From assembly GCF_913774235.1 (NCBI RefSeq), contig NZ_CAJYDW010000006.1, positions 186,001-250,000 of the forward strand: a stretch of 64,000 nucleotides of DNA, written 5' to 3'. This DNA is from an uncultured Pseudomonas sp. Its GTDB lineage: Bacteria; Pseudomonadota; Gammaproteobacteria; Pseudomonadales; Pseudomonadaceae. How positions within the stretch are numbered: position 1 is the first letter of the stretch; every line of letters begins with the position of its first letter. The notes below the pieces were generated by a model. The model searched no databases, was not told the origin of the DNA, and saw only the letters and a list, made by a program, of their open reading frames with translations. Below, piece by piece: positions 9,015 to 18,187 of the stretch. Position numbers and translations under genes: made by a program.

Positions 9015-11237
9015 ATGATAGCTGCACCCCCTGGTCAGTCGCTGCAGAGCTGTGAAAGCGAGCCAATCCGCATTCCAGGCGCGATCCAGGCGCATGGTTA
9101 TCTTCTGGCGTTCGACGAGTCGGAACGACAAGTCAGACATATCAGTCGCAACCTGCCTGAGCTGCTGGGCAAGACCGAGCTTGAGCTGCTGGATCGCCCC
9201 CTGGCACAGGTGCTACCGGAGGAACTGTTCGCGCGGGTGCAGCAGGCGCTGACGCTGGAACACCTGGAGGAAGCCAATCCGCTCGGCTGGAGCCGGCCGA
9301 CGCGAGACATGGACGTGATCCTGCACCGCAGTGAGAACCTGGTGTTCCTGGAGTTCGAGCCCGACGACCACGGTGGCGTCGAGCCGGCCGGCCTGGCGCG
9401 CGCCCTGGCTCGACTGCAACAGGCACGGACCCTTGCCGAGCTGTGCGAGGGAGCAGTGCGGGAGGTGCGTGCCCTTACCGGTTTCGACCGGGTGGTGGTC
9501 TACCGCTTCGACGACGGTGGTGACGGCCAGGTGGTCGCCGAGGATAGGGTCACGGAGATCGATAGCTATCTGGGCATGCACTTCCCGGCGAGTGACATCC
9601 CGGCCCAGGCCCGCGCGCTCTACCACGAGAACTGGATTCGCAACATTCCCGACGCAGCCTACGAGGCCGTGTCGCTGGTGCCCGGCTTCCGGCACGGCAC
9701 CGAGAAGGACCCGATCGACCTGACCCACGCCGTGCTGCGCAGTGTGTCGCCCATCCACTGCCAGTACGTGCGCAACCAGGGGCTGCGGGCTTCCATGAGT
9801 GTGTCGCTGATCAGCGATGACCAGCTCTGGGGCCTGATCAGCTGTGGCCATCGCGAACCGCTGTACCTGCCCTTCCGCACCCGGATGGCCTGCCGCTCCA
9901 TAGGGGTGCTGGTCTCGCTGATGATTCGGGCGCTGGACAATCGCCAGGTGCAGCGTGAGATAGAGGCGCGGGAAGCCCAGCTGGCCGCGCTGATCCAGGG
10001 CATGTGCGATAGCCGGGGCGAGGTGCTCGGCGGGTTGTGTGAACATGCCACGCAGCTGCTGGAGCTGGTCAATGCCACGGGCGCTGCAGTGCTGGTGGAA
10101 GACGAACTCTGCATCCAGGGCGAATGCCCGGGCGCCGAGGACATCCGCACTCTGGCCGCCTGGGTCACTGCCGAGATGGACGCCTCCGGCATCTATGCGA
10201 CGCGCTGCCTGGCAGACGAACTGCCCGAGGCGCGCCGCTATAGCGACCGTGCCAGCGGCCTGCTCGCCCTGGCCCTGCCCAAGCCGGTCCGCAACCTGGT
10301 GCTGTGGTTCCGTCCGGAAATCGTCACCACCGTTGTCTGGAGCGGTAATCCGGCCAAGCTGGAGACCGCTGCCCCGGCGCTGGGCACGGGACTCAACTAT
10401 CCCCATCCGCGGCGTTCCTTCGACGCCTGGAAGGAGCTGGTGCAGCTGCGCTCGGAACGCTGGCGTCCTGCCGACCTGTTCGCCGCCAAGGACCTGCGCC
10501 GCTCGGCCGTCGAGATCGATCTGGCGCGCCAGGTGGAACGCGAGCGCCAGGCCGTGCGGCTGCGCGACGAGATCGTCGCGGCGGTTTCCCACGACCTGCG
10601 CAGCCCCATCACCATCATCCTGATGAAGGTGGGCATGCTGCAGCGCCTGCTGGAGAAGCTCGCCGTGGGCGACGAGCGACTCGGCAGCTCGCTGGAGGTG
10701 ATAGAGACGGCCGCCCAGCGCATGAATGCGCTGATCAGCGATCTGCTTGATCTGTCGAAGATCGAATCGGACCGCCTGAGCCTGGAGCTGAAAGAGACGC
10801 GACTGGTGGATCTCTGCGCCCAACCCATCCTGCTGTCGCGGCCCCTGGCGGAGAGCAAGACGATCAGCCTGGAGTTCGCGGCCGATCCAGACATCGAGGT
10901 GCGAGCGGAAGCCGAGCGCATCTTCCAGGTGCTGATGAATCTGCTGGGCAATGCCATCAAGTTCACCGCGCCGGGTGGCCTGGTGCAGCTGAGCATGCGC
11001 CGGGTCGACGGCATGGCCGAGGTCAGCGTGAGCGACAACGGTCGCGGCATGAGCCAGGCCCAGCAGGCACGGGTATTCGAGCGCTTCTGGCACGTGCAGG
11101 AAGACAACCCTACCGGCCACGGCCTGGGGCTCTACATCGCCAAGGGTATCGTCGAGGCCCACGGCGGCACCCTCACCGTCACCAGTGCCCTCGGCCAGGG
11201 CAGTACCTTCAGCTTCACCCTGCCGTTGGCCAACTAG
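9015..11237 (+). CDS. bphP: Bacteriophytochrome sensor histidine kinase
   Basis: A 740-residue red/far-red photoreceptor kinase: PAS (about 15-120), GAF (about 140-310), PHY (about 325-510), then HisKA and HATPase. The biliverdin-attachment Cys13 sits in the canonical N-terminal context CESEPIRIPGAIQ. GAF carries PASDIP, PHY carries the tongue motifs WSGNP and PRRSF, and the kinase has SHDLRSP (His526), NLLGNAIKF and GHGLGLYIA. It is therefore predicted to be photochemically and catalytically competent. Unlike many pseudomonads there is no heme oxygenase (bphO) upstream and no response regulator downstream, so both must be elsewhere. Confidence 0.96.
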   Translation: MIAAPPGQSLQSCESEPIRIPGAIQAHGYLLAFDESERQVRHISRNLPELLGKTELELLDRPLAQVLPEELFARVQQALTLEHLEEANPLGWSRPTRDMDVILHRSENLVFLEFEPDDHGGVEPAGLARALARLQQARTLAELCEGAVREVRALTGFDRVVVYRFDDGGDGQVVAEDRVTEIDSYLGMHFPASDIPAQARALYHENWIRNIPDAAYEAVSLVPGFRHGTEKDPIDLTHAVLRSVSPIHCQYVRNQGLRASMSVSLISDDQLWGLISCGHREPLYLPFRTRMACRSIGVLVSLMIRALDNRQVQREIEAREAQLAALIQGMCDSRGEVLGGLCEHATQLLELVNATGAAVLVEDELCIQGECPGAEDIRTLAAWVTAEMDASGIYATRCLADELPEARRYSDRASGLLALALPKPVRNLVLWFRPEIVTTVVWSGNPAKLETAAPALGTGLNYPHPRRSFDAWKELVQLRSERWRPADLFAAKDLRRSAVEIDLARQVERERQAVRLRDEIVAAVSHDLRSPITIILMKVGMLQRLLEKLAVGDERLGSSLEVIETAAQRMNALISDLLDLSKIESDRLSLELKETRLVDLCAQPILLSRPLAESKTISLEFAADPDIEVRAEAERIFQVLMNLLGNAIKFTAPGGLVQLSMRRVDGMAEVSVSDNGRGMSQAQQARVFERFWHVQEDNPTGHGLGLYIAKGIVEAHGGTLTVTSALGQGSTFSFTLPLAN

Positions 11238-11247
11238 CAGAAGAAAA

Positions 11248-11286
11248 TCCCCGGTGGCCGACAGCGACGTTGAAACCACCGGGGGA
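11248..11286 (+). terminator. Hairpin downstream of bphP, possible terminator
   Basis: A nine-to-ten base-pair GC stem (TCCCCGGTGG against CCACCGGGGG-A) follows the bphP stop by ten bases. It has an 18-base loop and no T-run, so termination here is uncertain. Confidence 0.4.
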
Positions 11287-11426
11287 GCGCTGGGCTCGCA
11301 ACAATGGACGCCCTGGTAGCGCTTCGAATTCCCGCCTTCCGTCGGGCACAGCAGGGTCATTTTCTTCAATACCGCCGCTGACGCCGCCAGCTAGCGTGCG
11401 AGTCTCCCTTAGCGAGAGACTTCGAG

Positions 11427-12014
11427 ATGACGCTGATCCTGTCCATGGCCGCCTTCGCCCTGGTGGCTTCCCTCTCCCCTGGTCCGGTCAACCTGGTGGG
11501 CTTCAATACCGGACTCACCCATGGTTGGCGCCCAGCCTTGCGCCACGTCGCCGGGGCTACGCTGGGCTTCGTCGCACTGCTGCTGGCGGTGGGCTGTGGC
11601 CTGCACGAGCTGCTGACCGCCTGGCCGCGGCTGCTCGACATTTTGCGTGTGGCCGGCGCCCTCTTCCTGCTCTACCTGGCCTGGAAGCTGGCCCGGGCGG
11701 CGGGCGACCTGGGCAGCCGCCCAAGGGATGGCTGCCCAGGCTTTCGCGATGGCGCCCTGCTGCAATGGCTCAATCCCAAGGCCTGGCTGGCCGCGGCGGC
11801 GGGGATAGCGCTGTTCGTCGGCGAGGATCGCCTGCGCCTGGCGCTATTCGCCGGACTCTACCTGGTGATCTGTTTCGCCTCCCTGACCTGCTGGGCGGTG
11901 GCCGGCCAGTGGCTGCGTGGCCGCGCCCTGACGCCAAGTCGCCTGCGCCTGCTCAATCGCGTCCTCGCCGCGCTGCTGGTGCTTTGCGCCGCTTCGCTGC
12001 TATGGGAGGGCTGA
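11427..12014 (+). CDS. LysE/RhtB-family amino acid exporter
   Basis: A 195-residue inner-membrane protein with about six hydrophobic helices and the family signature LSPGPVNLVGFNTGLTHGWR near the N-terminus; a second family mark is LLQWLNPKAWLAA in the middle. LysE/RhtB proteins export amino acids or related small molecules by proton antiport. A short inverted repeat (AGTCTC/GAGACT, 11401-11420) overlaps the ribosome-binding region and could damp translation. The convergent AraC gene overlaps its last 15 bases; such exporter/AraC pairs are common and suggest the regulator controls it. Confidence 0.9.
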   Translation: MTLILSMAAFALVASLSPGPVNLVGFNTGLTHGWRPALRHVAGATLGFVALLLAVGCGLHELLTAWPRLLDILRVAGALFLLYLAWKLARAAGDLGSRPRDGCPGFRDGALLQWLNPKAWLAAAAGIALFVGEDRLRLALFAGLYLVICFASLTCWAVAGQWLRGRALTPSRLRLLNRVLAALLVLCAASLLWEG

Positions 12015-12827
12015 AGCGGCGCGATACTGACCGGGGGTGGCCGCCACCAGGCGCTTGAAGGTGCGCTGCAGATGGGCCTGGTCGGCGAAGCCGGTGGCCA
12101 GGGCGACCTCGGCCAGTTCCTCGCCCTGGCGCAGGCGCTGGCGGGCCAGGCGGATGCGCCGATCGATCAGGTAGGCGTGGGGCGTGAGCCCGTAGCGGCG
12201 CTTGAAGCTGCGGATCAAATGGGTGGGCGACAGGTCGGCGACCTCGCTCAAATGGTCGAGGCTGACGCCTTCGGCGCAGTAGGCATCGAGGAAGTCGGCG
12301 GCGCGACGCAGGCGGCGATCCTCGCGGCTCAGCGTCATCGCGACGGGCGTGCGACCGAGACGCGCCAGTACGGCTTCGAAGTACAGTATTGCCTGGCTCT
12401 GGCGCTCCAGGGACAGGCTGTCCGGATCGACCAGGCAGGCGTGCAGCGCCTCCAGCCCCCGGTAGAGATGATCGTCCCGCGACAGCTGCATCGCCAGCGG
12501 CTGGAAGTCGTCGGCACCGGGACGCTGCAGGTCGGCCAGCCAGGCGGCATCCACGTGCAGCATGCGATAGCGCCAGGCTTCCTCGCCCTGGGGATTACAG
12601 GCATGGACGTCGCCGGGATTCATCAATACCAGAGTGCCCGCCCCTACCAGCTCGCGGGTCGGGCCGTTGTGATAGCGGCTGCGACCGCCCAGCACCGTAC
12701 CGATGGAAAAGGTCTCGTGGGAATGCGGGGCATAGCAGAGTTCGCGGCCGTCCTGGATGGAGCGCGCCTCGAGAAAAGGTAGCGCGGGGTCGCGCCAGAA
12801 CTGAGGGACGGTGCCGGTAGCGGTCAT
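12000..12827 (-). CDS. AraC-family transcriptional regulator
   Basis: A 275-residue regulator with an N-terminal cupin/AraC-binding domain (HSHETFSIGTVLGG, LVLMNPGDVHACNP) and two C-terminal helix-turn-helix motifs (LDHLSEVADLSPTHLIRSFK and LAEVALATGFADQAHLQRTF). Its cupin presumably binds a small molecule. It converges on and overlaps the LysE exporter by 15 bases, so it probably senses that exporter's substrate; the substrate is unknown. The ATG at 12825-12827 is preceded by the hairpin at 12837-12878. Confidence 0.92.
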   Translation of the reverse strand: MTATGTVPQFWRDPALPFLEARSIQDGRELCYAPHSHETFSIGTVLGGRSRYHNGPTRELVGAGTLVLMNPGDVHACNPQGEEAWRYRMLHVDAAWLADLQRPGADDFQPLAMQLSRDDHLYRGLEALHACLVDPDSLSLERQSQAILYFEAVLARLGRTPVAMTLSREDRRLRRAADFLDAYCAEGVSLDHLSEVADLSPTHLIRSFKRRYGLTPHAYLIDRRIRLARQRLRQGEELAEVALATGFADQAHLQRTFKRLVAATPGQYRAASALP

Positions 12828-12836
12828 GCAGCAGGA

Positions 12837-12878
12837 CTTCCGGGACGACTGACCGGATCAGTCTAGTCGTCCCGGAAG
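12837..12878 (-). terminator. Strong 14-bp hairpin between the dehydrogenase and AraC genes
   Basis: Perfect 14-bp arms at 12837-12850 and 12865-12878 enclose a 14-base loop. It lies 15 bp after the dehydrogenase stop on the minus strand and just before the AraC start. No T-run follows, so the mode of action is unclear. It would also form in the AraC 5' leader if transcription reads through. Confidence 0.6.
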
Positions 12879-12893
12879 GGTGAAAGCCAGGCG

Positions 12894-13775
12894 TCAGCGG
12901 GTGGCGGCGTCCTCGGCCTCTTCCAGCAGGATATCGGCGGTGATGACATAGTCAGCGTCCGGGTGCAGTTCGGCGCCCAGCGCCAGTTGCTGCGCCGCAG
13001 CGGCGAGCGTCGGGGCGCCCTGGTAGGTGGCGTTGAGCTCGGCCAGCAAGAGGCCCATGTCCTTGTGCATCAGCGCCGCCGGGAATTGCGCGGCGAAGTC
13101 GCCCTCGCGCAGGGCGGCCAACTTGCGCTGGTGATGGGGCGAGAGCACCGCCAGATCGCCGAAGACCTCGAACAGCACCTCGGCATCCAGTCCCGCGCGG
13201 GTGGCATAGGCCAGGGCTTCGGCCAGGGCGGCGAGACCGGCGCCCATCAGGCCGTTGATGGCCAGCTTGATGGCGGCGCCCTGCCCCGTCGGACCGACGT
13301 GGTGCACGGTCTTACCCAGGGTTTCGAGGATCGGGCGGGCACGTTCCACCGCCTCGGGTTCGCCGCCGGCCAGCACCACCAGTTGGGCCTTTTCCGCCTC
13401 GGGGGTGCTGCCGGACACCGGCGCCTCGACCACGGCGATGCCACGGGCACGACCGGCCTCCTCCAGGCGCAGGGCCAGGGCCGGCGAGTTGGTGCTGGTG
13501 TTGATCAGCAGACGCCCGCTTTGCAGGCGGGCAATGACGCCATCGGGCCCGAGCAGGACCTGTTCGAGGATGGCGTCGTTGGGCAACGAGACGATCACCA
13601 CCTCGGCTTGGGGCAGCAGCGTCGCCAGCGGTTCCATGGGCGTGCCGTGGCGCTCGCCGTCCTGCTGGTGCTCGGCATAGGCCATGACCGAATAGCCGGC
13701 CTCGCGCAGGTTGGCGCCCATGCGCTGGGCCATGGCACCGAAGCCGATGAAACCGATCGAGGGATGGGCGGACAT
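12894..13775 (-). CDS. NAD(P)-dependent 3-hydroxyisobutyrate dehydrogenase-family oxidoreductase
   Basis: A 293-residue beta-hydroxyacid dehydrogenase. The Rossmann motif IGFIGFGAMAQRMG is at residues 7-20. The substrate signature VVEAPVSGSTPEAEK and the catalytic Lys in GQGAAIKLAINGLMG follow. The ATG at 13773-13775 has AGGAG seven bases upstream and gives the family length; a longer frame to 13823 is unlikely. The substrate (3-hydroxyisobutyrate, tartronate semialdehyde or succinic semialdehyde) cannot be decided. It stands alone, not in a valine-degradation operon. Confidence 0.88.
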   Translation of the reverse strand: MSAHPSIGFIGFGAMAQRMGANLREAGYSVMAYAEHQQDGERHGTPMEPLATLLPQAEVVIVSLPNDAILEQVLLGPDGVIARLQSGRLLINTSTNSPALALRLEEAGRARGIAVVEAPVSGSTPEAEKAQLVVLAGGEPEAVERARPILETLGKTVHHVGPTGQGAAIKLAINGLMGAGLAALAEALAYATRAGLDAEVLFEVFGDLAVLSPHHQRKLAALREGDFAAQFPAALMHKDMGLLLAELNATYQGAPTLAAAAQQLALGAELHPDADYVITADILLEEAEDAATR

Positions 13776-13840
13776 GACGAGACTCCTGGGTAAGGGGTGG
13801 GTGGTATCTCGACTGTCGCCCATGGCCGGGGTTCCGCGGG

Positions 13841-14596
13841 CTAGATGCCACTGAACCAGTTATAGCCCTGATCCTCCCAATAGCCGCCGGGATAGTCGTT
13901 GGTCACGAACAGCGCCTGGATGTGCTTGGGATTCTTGAAGCCGAGCTTGGTCGGTACCCGCAGCCGCAGCGGATAGCCGTAGTCCGGCGGCAGGGCCACC
14001 TGGCCGAAGTCCAGCGCCAGCAGGGTCTGGGGATGCAGCGCCGAGGCCATGTCGATGCTGGAGTAGTAGCGGTCGGCACACTTGAAGCCGACGTACTTGG
14101 CGCTGGTGTCGGCGCCGATGCGTTCGAGGAAGGTGCACAGCGGCACCCCGCCCCACTGGCCGATGGCACTCCAGCCTTCGATGCAGATGAAGCGGGTGAT
14201 GTCGGCCCGTTGCGGCAGGCGGCGCAGCTCCTCCAAGGTCCAGGCCTGCTTGTTGGCGACCAGGCCGGAGACCTCAAGGCGGTAGTCGCTGAGATCGATT
14301 TCCGGGACGTTGTATTCGGGATAGAAGGCGTTGAAGGGAAAAGGATTGGTGATCTGGCTAGCGGCATAAGTCGGCGCCAGACGCTCGCGGCCGAACAGCC
14401 AGGCCTGCACCCGGTCGTTGAAGCGCGACATGGACCAGAGCACCTTGTCGACGCTGTCGCCGTCCTGCAGGTTGCAGCCGCTGAGCATGGCCAGGGCACC
14501 CACGGTGAGACCCTGCTTGAGCAGCAGCCGCCGTTGCAAACTCTCCACTTGGCGCTGTTGCGCCGGCTCCAGGCGCAGGCGTTCACGCCGACTCAT
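13841..14596 (-). CDS. Tat-exported molybdopterin-dependent oxidoreductase (sulfite oxidase/MsrP fold)
   Basis: A 251-residue protein of the sulfite-oxidase molybdopterin family. The N-terminus has a twin-arginine signal QRRLLLKQGLTVGALAML ending in a lipobox-like LSGC (38-41), so it is probably an exported lipoprotein. The Mo-ligand Cys138 is in ITRFICIEGWSAIGQWGG. The best ribosome site is AGGAGG six bases before the second of two adjacent ATGs, hence the start at 14596. It overlaps the cytochrome b561-like gene by 14 bases, the usual arrangement for a periplasmic Mo enzyme with a membrane heme partner. Substrate unknown; sulfoxide repair is possible. Confidence 0.88.
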   Translation of the reverse strand: MSRRERLRLEPAQQRQVESLQRRLLLKQGLTVGALAMLSGCNLQDGDSVDKVLWSMSRFNDRVQAWLFGRERLAPTYAASQITNPFPFNAFYPEYNVPEIDLSDYRLEVSGLVANKQAWTLEELRRLPQRADITRFICIEGWSAIGQWGGVPLCTFLERIGADTSAKYVGFKCADRYYSSIDMASALHPQTLLALDFGQVALPPDYGYPLRLRVPTKLGFKNPKHIQALFVTNDYPGGYWEDQGYNWFSGI

Positions 14597-15209
14597 CATT
14601 CACCTCCTCGTGCGCCCGGCCGGTGATCATCGGCGGCAGGGTGCGGGGGACCAGGATGACCAGGGCCAGGTGCACGACGACGAAGGCGCCGATGCCGGCC
14701 ATGGCGAAGAAATGCACGTAGCGGGCGGTGTCGTAGCCGCCCAGCAGTGCGGCCAGTACCTGCAACTGCACCGGTTTCCAGATGGCTAGCCCCGAGAGCA
14801 CCACCAGCACGCCGAGGGCCAGCACGCCCCAGTAGAGCAGGCGCTGTACGGCGTTGTAGGTACCCAGTTGGTGGCCGAGGCGCAGCCGCAAGGCGGCGAC
14901 GAAATCCCGGCCGATGGCGCGCGGCGACAGCGGGAGAAAGTCCCACCGGAAATGGCCGCTGAACAGACCATAGAGCAGATAGATCAGGCCATTCACCACC
15001 AGCAGCCAGAACACTGCCAGGTGCCAGGCGATGGCGCCGCCCAGCCAACCACCCAGAGTGGCCCAGGCGGGAAAGGTGAAGGGGAACAGCGGCGAGGCGT
15101 TGTAGATCGCCCAGCCGCTCATGAACATGCAGGGCATCGCCAGGGCGTTGAGCCAATGGGTGAGGCGCACCGGCCAGCGGTGCACCAGGCGCCGTCGCGA
15201 GATGGTCAT
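14583..15209 (-). CDS. Cytochrome b561-like membrane heme protein
   Basis: A 208-residue integral membrane protein with four to five helices and well-placed histidines: RLTHWLNALAMPCMFMSGW, AIAWHLAVFWLL, TARYVHFFAM and FVVVHLALVIL. This is the pattern of a diheme cytochrome b that moves quinol electrons across the membrane, here most simply to the Mo enzyme encoded next. The ATG at 15207-15209 follows GAGGGA. It lies between the periplasmic protein gene and the Mo oxidoreductase in one minus-strand operon. Confidence 0.88.
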   Translation of the reverse strand: MTISRRRLVHRWPVRLTHWLNALAMPCMFMSGWAIYNASPLFPFTFPAWATLGGWLGGAIAWHLAVFWLLVVNGLIYLLYGLFSGHFRWDFLPLSPRAIGRDFVAALRLRLGHQLGTYNAVQRLLYWGVLALGVLVVLSGLAIWKPVQLQVLAALLGGYDTARYVHFFAMAGIGAFVVVHLALVILVPRTLPPMITGRAHEEVNDESA

Positions 15210-15264
15210 GGGAGTCCCTCTTCACCTTGGGATGGACGCGGTCGCAAAGGACCGCGTACGGGTC

Positions 15265-15876
15265 TTACATGGGCGGAGTGAAACCGTCCTTACCAACGGC
15301 CACGCCTTTCACATGCTTGCCGTCTTCGGCAGGGAACAGCACCACCTTGGCACCGGGCTTGAGCAGGCTGCGGTCGCCCTTCTCGACGTAGGCGATGGGC
15401 ACGTCTTCCGGCACCACCAGCTGCTTCTCGCCGCCCTTGTACTGCACTGTCAGGGTGCGGCCGTTGGCCTTCTTGAGTTCGCCCACGGTGCCGTTGGTCA
15501 TGGTGCCGGTGCTGCCGTCGGCATTTTCCCAGCCGTAGTGGCCTTCGCCGGTGCCACGCAGGCTGGCTTCGAACACCGTGACTTCCAGCGCCTTGAGGGT
15601 GCCGTCGGGCTGGGGTGTGGCGGCGGAGCCGATGAAGCTGTTGGCTTCGATGCGGTCCAGGTTGGCCTTGGACACGGCGCGATAGCTGGTCTTGTCATCC
15701 AGCGTCAGGGTCTGGTGGGCACCATTGCGGGTGGTGAAGGCCAGGGTGTCGCCCTGGACGCTGTCCACGGTGCCGCGCATGGGCTTGACGGTGGGCATGG
15801 GCGCGGCCTGGGCCAGCAGGGCGCTGCTGGCGAGCAGCAGGGCAAGGGAACCGCGGAGCAGAGTCTGGGTACGCAT
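15265..15876 (-). CDS. Periplasmic hypothetical protein, first gene of the Mo oxidoreductase operon
   Basis: A 203-residue protein with a clear Sec signal peptide (MRTQTLLRGSLALLLASSAL, cleavage after AQA). The mature part is beta-rich and appears to contain repeated small barrels (RGTVDSVQGDTLAFTTRNGA, then NGTVGELKKANGRTLTVQYK), loosely like DUF5666 proteins. I do not recognise a catalytic motif. AGGAGG precedes the ATG. It heads the operon with the cytochrome b and Mo oxidoreductase genes, so a role in that redox chain or its stress response is likely. Confidence 0.8.
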   Translation of the reverse strand: MRTQTLLRGSLALLLASSALLAQAAPMPTVKPMRGTVDSVQGDTLAFTTRNGAHQTLTLDDKTSYRAVSKANLDRIEANSFIGSAATPQPDGTLKALEVTVFEASLRGTGEGHYGWENADGSTGTMTNGTVGELKKANGRTLTVQYKGGEKQLVVPEDVPIAYVEKGDRSLLKPGAKVVLFPAEDGKHVKGVAVGKDGFTPPM

Positions 15877-15947
15877 GAAGCCTCCTGGGATAGGGAATCG
15901 CCCCGCCACAGTGCGACGCGTGGGGGGTCAGCAAGATGACCGGTGAA

Positions 15948-15961
15948 TGACAAAAATGTCA
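15948..15961. promoter_or_regulatory. CusR/CopR/HprR-type operator palindrome
   Basis: TGACA-AAAA-TGTCA is a perfect inverted repeat in the 120-bp spacer between the redox operon and the divergent response regulator. It closely matches the TGACAA-NN-TTGTCA core described for CusR/CopR-type heavy-metal response regulators. Its position suggests that the adjacent regulator controls both its own operon and the Mo oxidoreductase operon. Confidence 0.72.
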
Positions 15962-15996
15962 CCCAGCCAAGCGACCGGAGGCCCTACCATTACGCC

Positions 15997-16668
15997 ATGC
16001 ACATCCTCCTCATCGAAGACGACCAGAAGACCGGCGAGTACCTGAAGAAGGGCCTCGGCGAATCCGGCTATGCGGTCGACTGGACCCAGCACGGCGCCGA
16101 TGGCCTGCACCTGGCCCTGGACGGCCGTTACGACCTGGTCATCCTCGACGTCATGCTGCCCGGCATCGACGGCTGGCAGATCATGGAAGTGCTGCGCAAG
16201 AAGCTCGACGTGCCGGTGCTCTTTCTCACCGCCCGCGACGGCCTACAGGATCGCATCCGCGGCCTGGAACTGGGCGCCGACGACTACCTGGTCAAGCCCT
16301 TCTCCTTCGTCGAGCTGCTGCTGCGCATCCGCACCCTGCTGCGCCGTGGCGTGGTGCGCGAGCCCGAGCACTTCCACCTGGCCGACCTGCAACTTGACCT
16401 CCTGCGCCGGCGGGTGACCCGCGGCGACGACCTCATCGTGCTGACCAACAAGGAATTCGCCCTGCTGCACCTGCTGCTGCGCCGCGAAGGCGAGGTGCTG
16501 TCGCGCACCCTGATCGCCGCCGAGGTCTGGGACATGAATTTCGACAGCGACACCAACGTGGTGGACGTGGCCATCAAGCGGCTGCGGGCCAAGGTCGACA
16601 ACCCCTACCCGGTCAAGCTGATCCATACCGTGCGCGGCATCGGCTATGTCTGCGAGGTACGGCCTTGA
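15997..16668 (+). CDS. OmpR-family response regulator (heavy-metal/HprR type)
   Basis: A 223-residue two-component regulator. The receiver domain has LIEDDQK, the phosphoacceptor Asp51 ([14 protein letters not shown]), Thr78 and Lys100. The C-terminal winged helix has [20 protein letters not shown], the signature of CusR/CopR/IrlR/HprR proteins. The ATG at 15997 was chosen; an upstream in-frame start is non-conserved. It overlaps the sensor kinase gene and is divergent from the redox operon. Because E. coli HprR controls the Mo enzyme MsrP, an oxidant-responsive role is as plausible as copper sensing. Confidence 0.93.
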   Translation: MHILLIEDDQKTGEYLKKGLGESGYAVDWTQHGADGLHLALDGRYDLVILDVMLPGIDGWQIMEVLRKKLDVPVLFLTARDGLQDRIRGLELGADDYLVKPFSFVELLLRIRTLLRRGVVREPEHFHLADLQLDLLRRRVTRGDDLIVLTNKEFALLHLLLRREGEVLSRTLIAAEVWDMNFDSDTNVVDVAIKRLRAKVDNPYPVKLIHTVRGIGYVCEVRP

Positions 16669-18047
16669 GCGCGCGCTCACCCTCGCTGATCCTGCGCGCC
16701 ACCCTGGGTTTCGCCCTGGTGGCCCTGCTGGCCGTGGGCGGTGCGGGCGCCTTTCTTTACCACAGCCTGGAACGTACCGTGCTGGAGCGCGCCGACTACG
16801 CCCTGCTCGGCCGCCTGGCGCATTTTCGCAGCCTGCTCAGTACCGACCTGTCGCTGGAGACCCTCGGCCACAGCCCCCAGCTGTTCGCCAACATGCTGGG
16901 CAACGAGCAGGACGTCTTTCTCATCGGCGCGCCAGGCGCCAAGCCGGTGATCGCCTCCAATCCTCTGCAGATCGCCCTTCCCGACCTCCCCGTCATTCCC
17001 CAGACGCGGCGGCCGACCCGCGCCGATCTGCGCGAAGGCCAACTGGCCGACGGCACCCGCTGGCGCGCCGCCCGGGTCGCGGTGAACACCGCCGAAGGGC
17101 CGGTGGAACTGACCGCCGCCCATGTGCTGCGCAACGAAGACACCACCCTGGCCGATTTCCGCCTTGGCCTGATCGGCGCAGTGACCCTGGCCTTCCTGTG
17201 TACCGCCGGCCTCGGCTATCTGCTGCTGCGACGCGGCCTGGCACCGCTGCGACGCATCGCTCGCCATGCCGGCGGCATCACCCCGACCCGCCTGGCCGCG
17301 CCCTTGGAGCTAGCCGATGCCCCGCGCGAGCTGCAGCCGCTGGTGGAAAACTACAACGCCATGCTGGCGCGACTGGCCGACGGCTATGGCCGACTGGTGC
17401 AATTTTCCGCCGACCTCGCCCACGAGATCCGCACCCCGATCAACGCCCTCATGGGCCACACCGAGGTCGCCCTGCGCCAGGAGCGCAGCACCGAGGACTA
17501 CCAGGCGCTGCTGGCGTCCAACCTGGAAGAGCTGGAGCGCATCTCGCGGCTGGTGGAGAGCATCCTCTTCCTCGCTCGCGCCGACGACGCCCAGGCGGTG
17601 CTGACGCCGCAGCCGCTGAAGCTGGACGAAGAGCTGGCACGTATCGCCGACTATTTCGAAGGCCCGGCCGACGAGCGCGGCCTGCGCCTGGTGGTGGCCG
17701 GTGGCGGTCAGGTGGTCGCCGATCCGCTGCTCTTGCGCCGCGCCTTGAGCAACCTGGTGGCCAATGCCATCCGCTATGCCGAGCCGGATGGCGAGATCCG
17801 CCTGCAGGCGGACGGTGGCCGCATCTGCGTCAGCAATGCCGGTCCCACCTTGGCACCGGAGCACCTGCAACGGCTGTTCGACCGCTTCTATCGTGCCGAC
17901 CCCTCGCGTCATCAGCCCCATGATTCCAACGGCCTGGGCCTGGCCATCGTCGCCGCCATCATGGGCCTGCACGGTGGGCGCGCCGAGGTCGACCAGGACG
18001 CGCGGGGCATTCATTTCAGCCTGGTCTTCCCCACCGCGGCGGCCTGA
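16665..18047 (+). CDS. Heavy-metal/oxidant sensor histidine kinase
   Basis: A 460-residue membrane kinase. Helices near residues 8-30 and 165-187 flank a periplasmic sensor of about 130 residues; HAMP, HisKA ([11 protein letters not shown], His253) and HATPase ([19 protein letters not shown]) follow. It starts at a TTG overlapping the regulator's stop codon (TTGA) with GAGG eight bases upstream. No Met or Cys cluster typical of copper sensing is seen in the periplasmic loop, whose few Met residues include NMLG, so the signal is uncertain. Confidence 0.93.
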   Translation: MSARSPSLILRATLGFALVALLAVGGAGAFLYHSLERTVLERADYALLGRLAHFRSLLSTDLSLETLGHSPQLFANMLGNEQDVFLIGAPGAKPVIASNPLQIALPDLPVIPQTRRPTRADLREGQLADGTRWRAARVAVNTAEGPVELTAAHVLRNEDTTLADFRLGLIGAVTLAFLCTAGLGYLLLRRGLAPLRRIARHAGGITPTRLAAPLELADAPRELQPLVENYNAMLARLADGYGRLVQFSADLAHEIRTPINALMGHTEVALRQERSTEDYQALLASNLEELERISRLVESILFLARADDAQAVLTPQPLKLDEELARIADYFEGPADERGLRLVVAGGGQVVADPLLLRRALSNLVANAIRYAEPDGEIRLQADGGRICVSNAGPTLAPEHLQRLFDRFYRADPSRHQPHDSNGLGLAIVAAIMGLHGGRAEVDQDARGIHFSLVFPTAAA

Positions 18048-18187
18048 AGCGCGACCTAGCCCTCAAACCACGCAACCGCCCGTCACCAAAGGACTTTTTC
18101 CGCTTGCCCAGGCCGGCTATGGGCTGCATCGACCCGCCTACTACTGTACATTCATCTACCTTAGGCAATAAGCAAGGGTGGTAGGCG

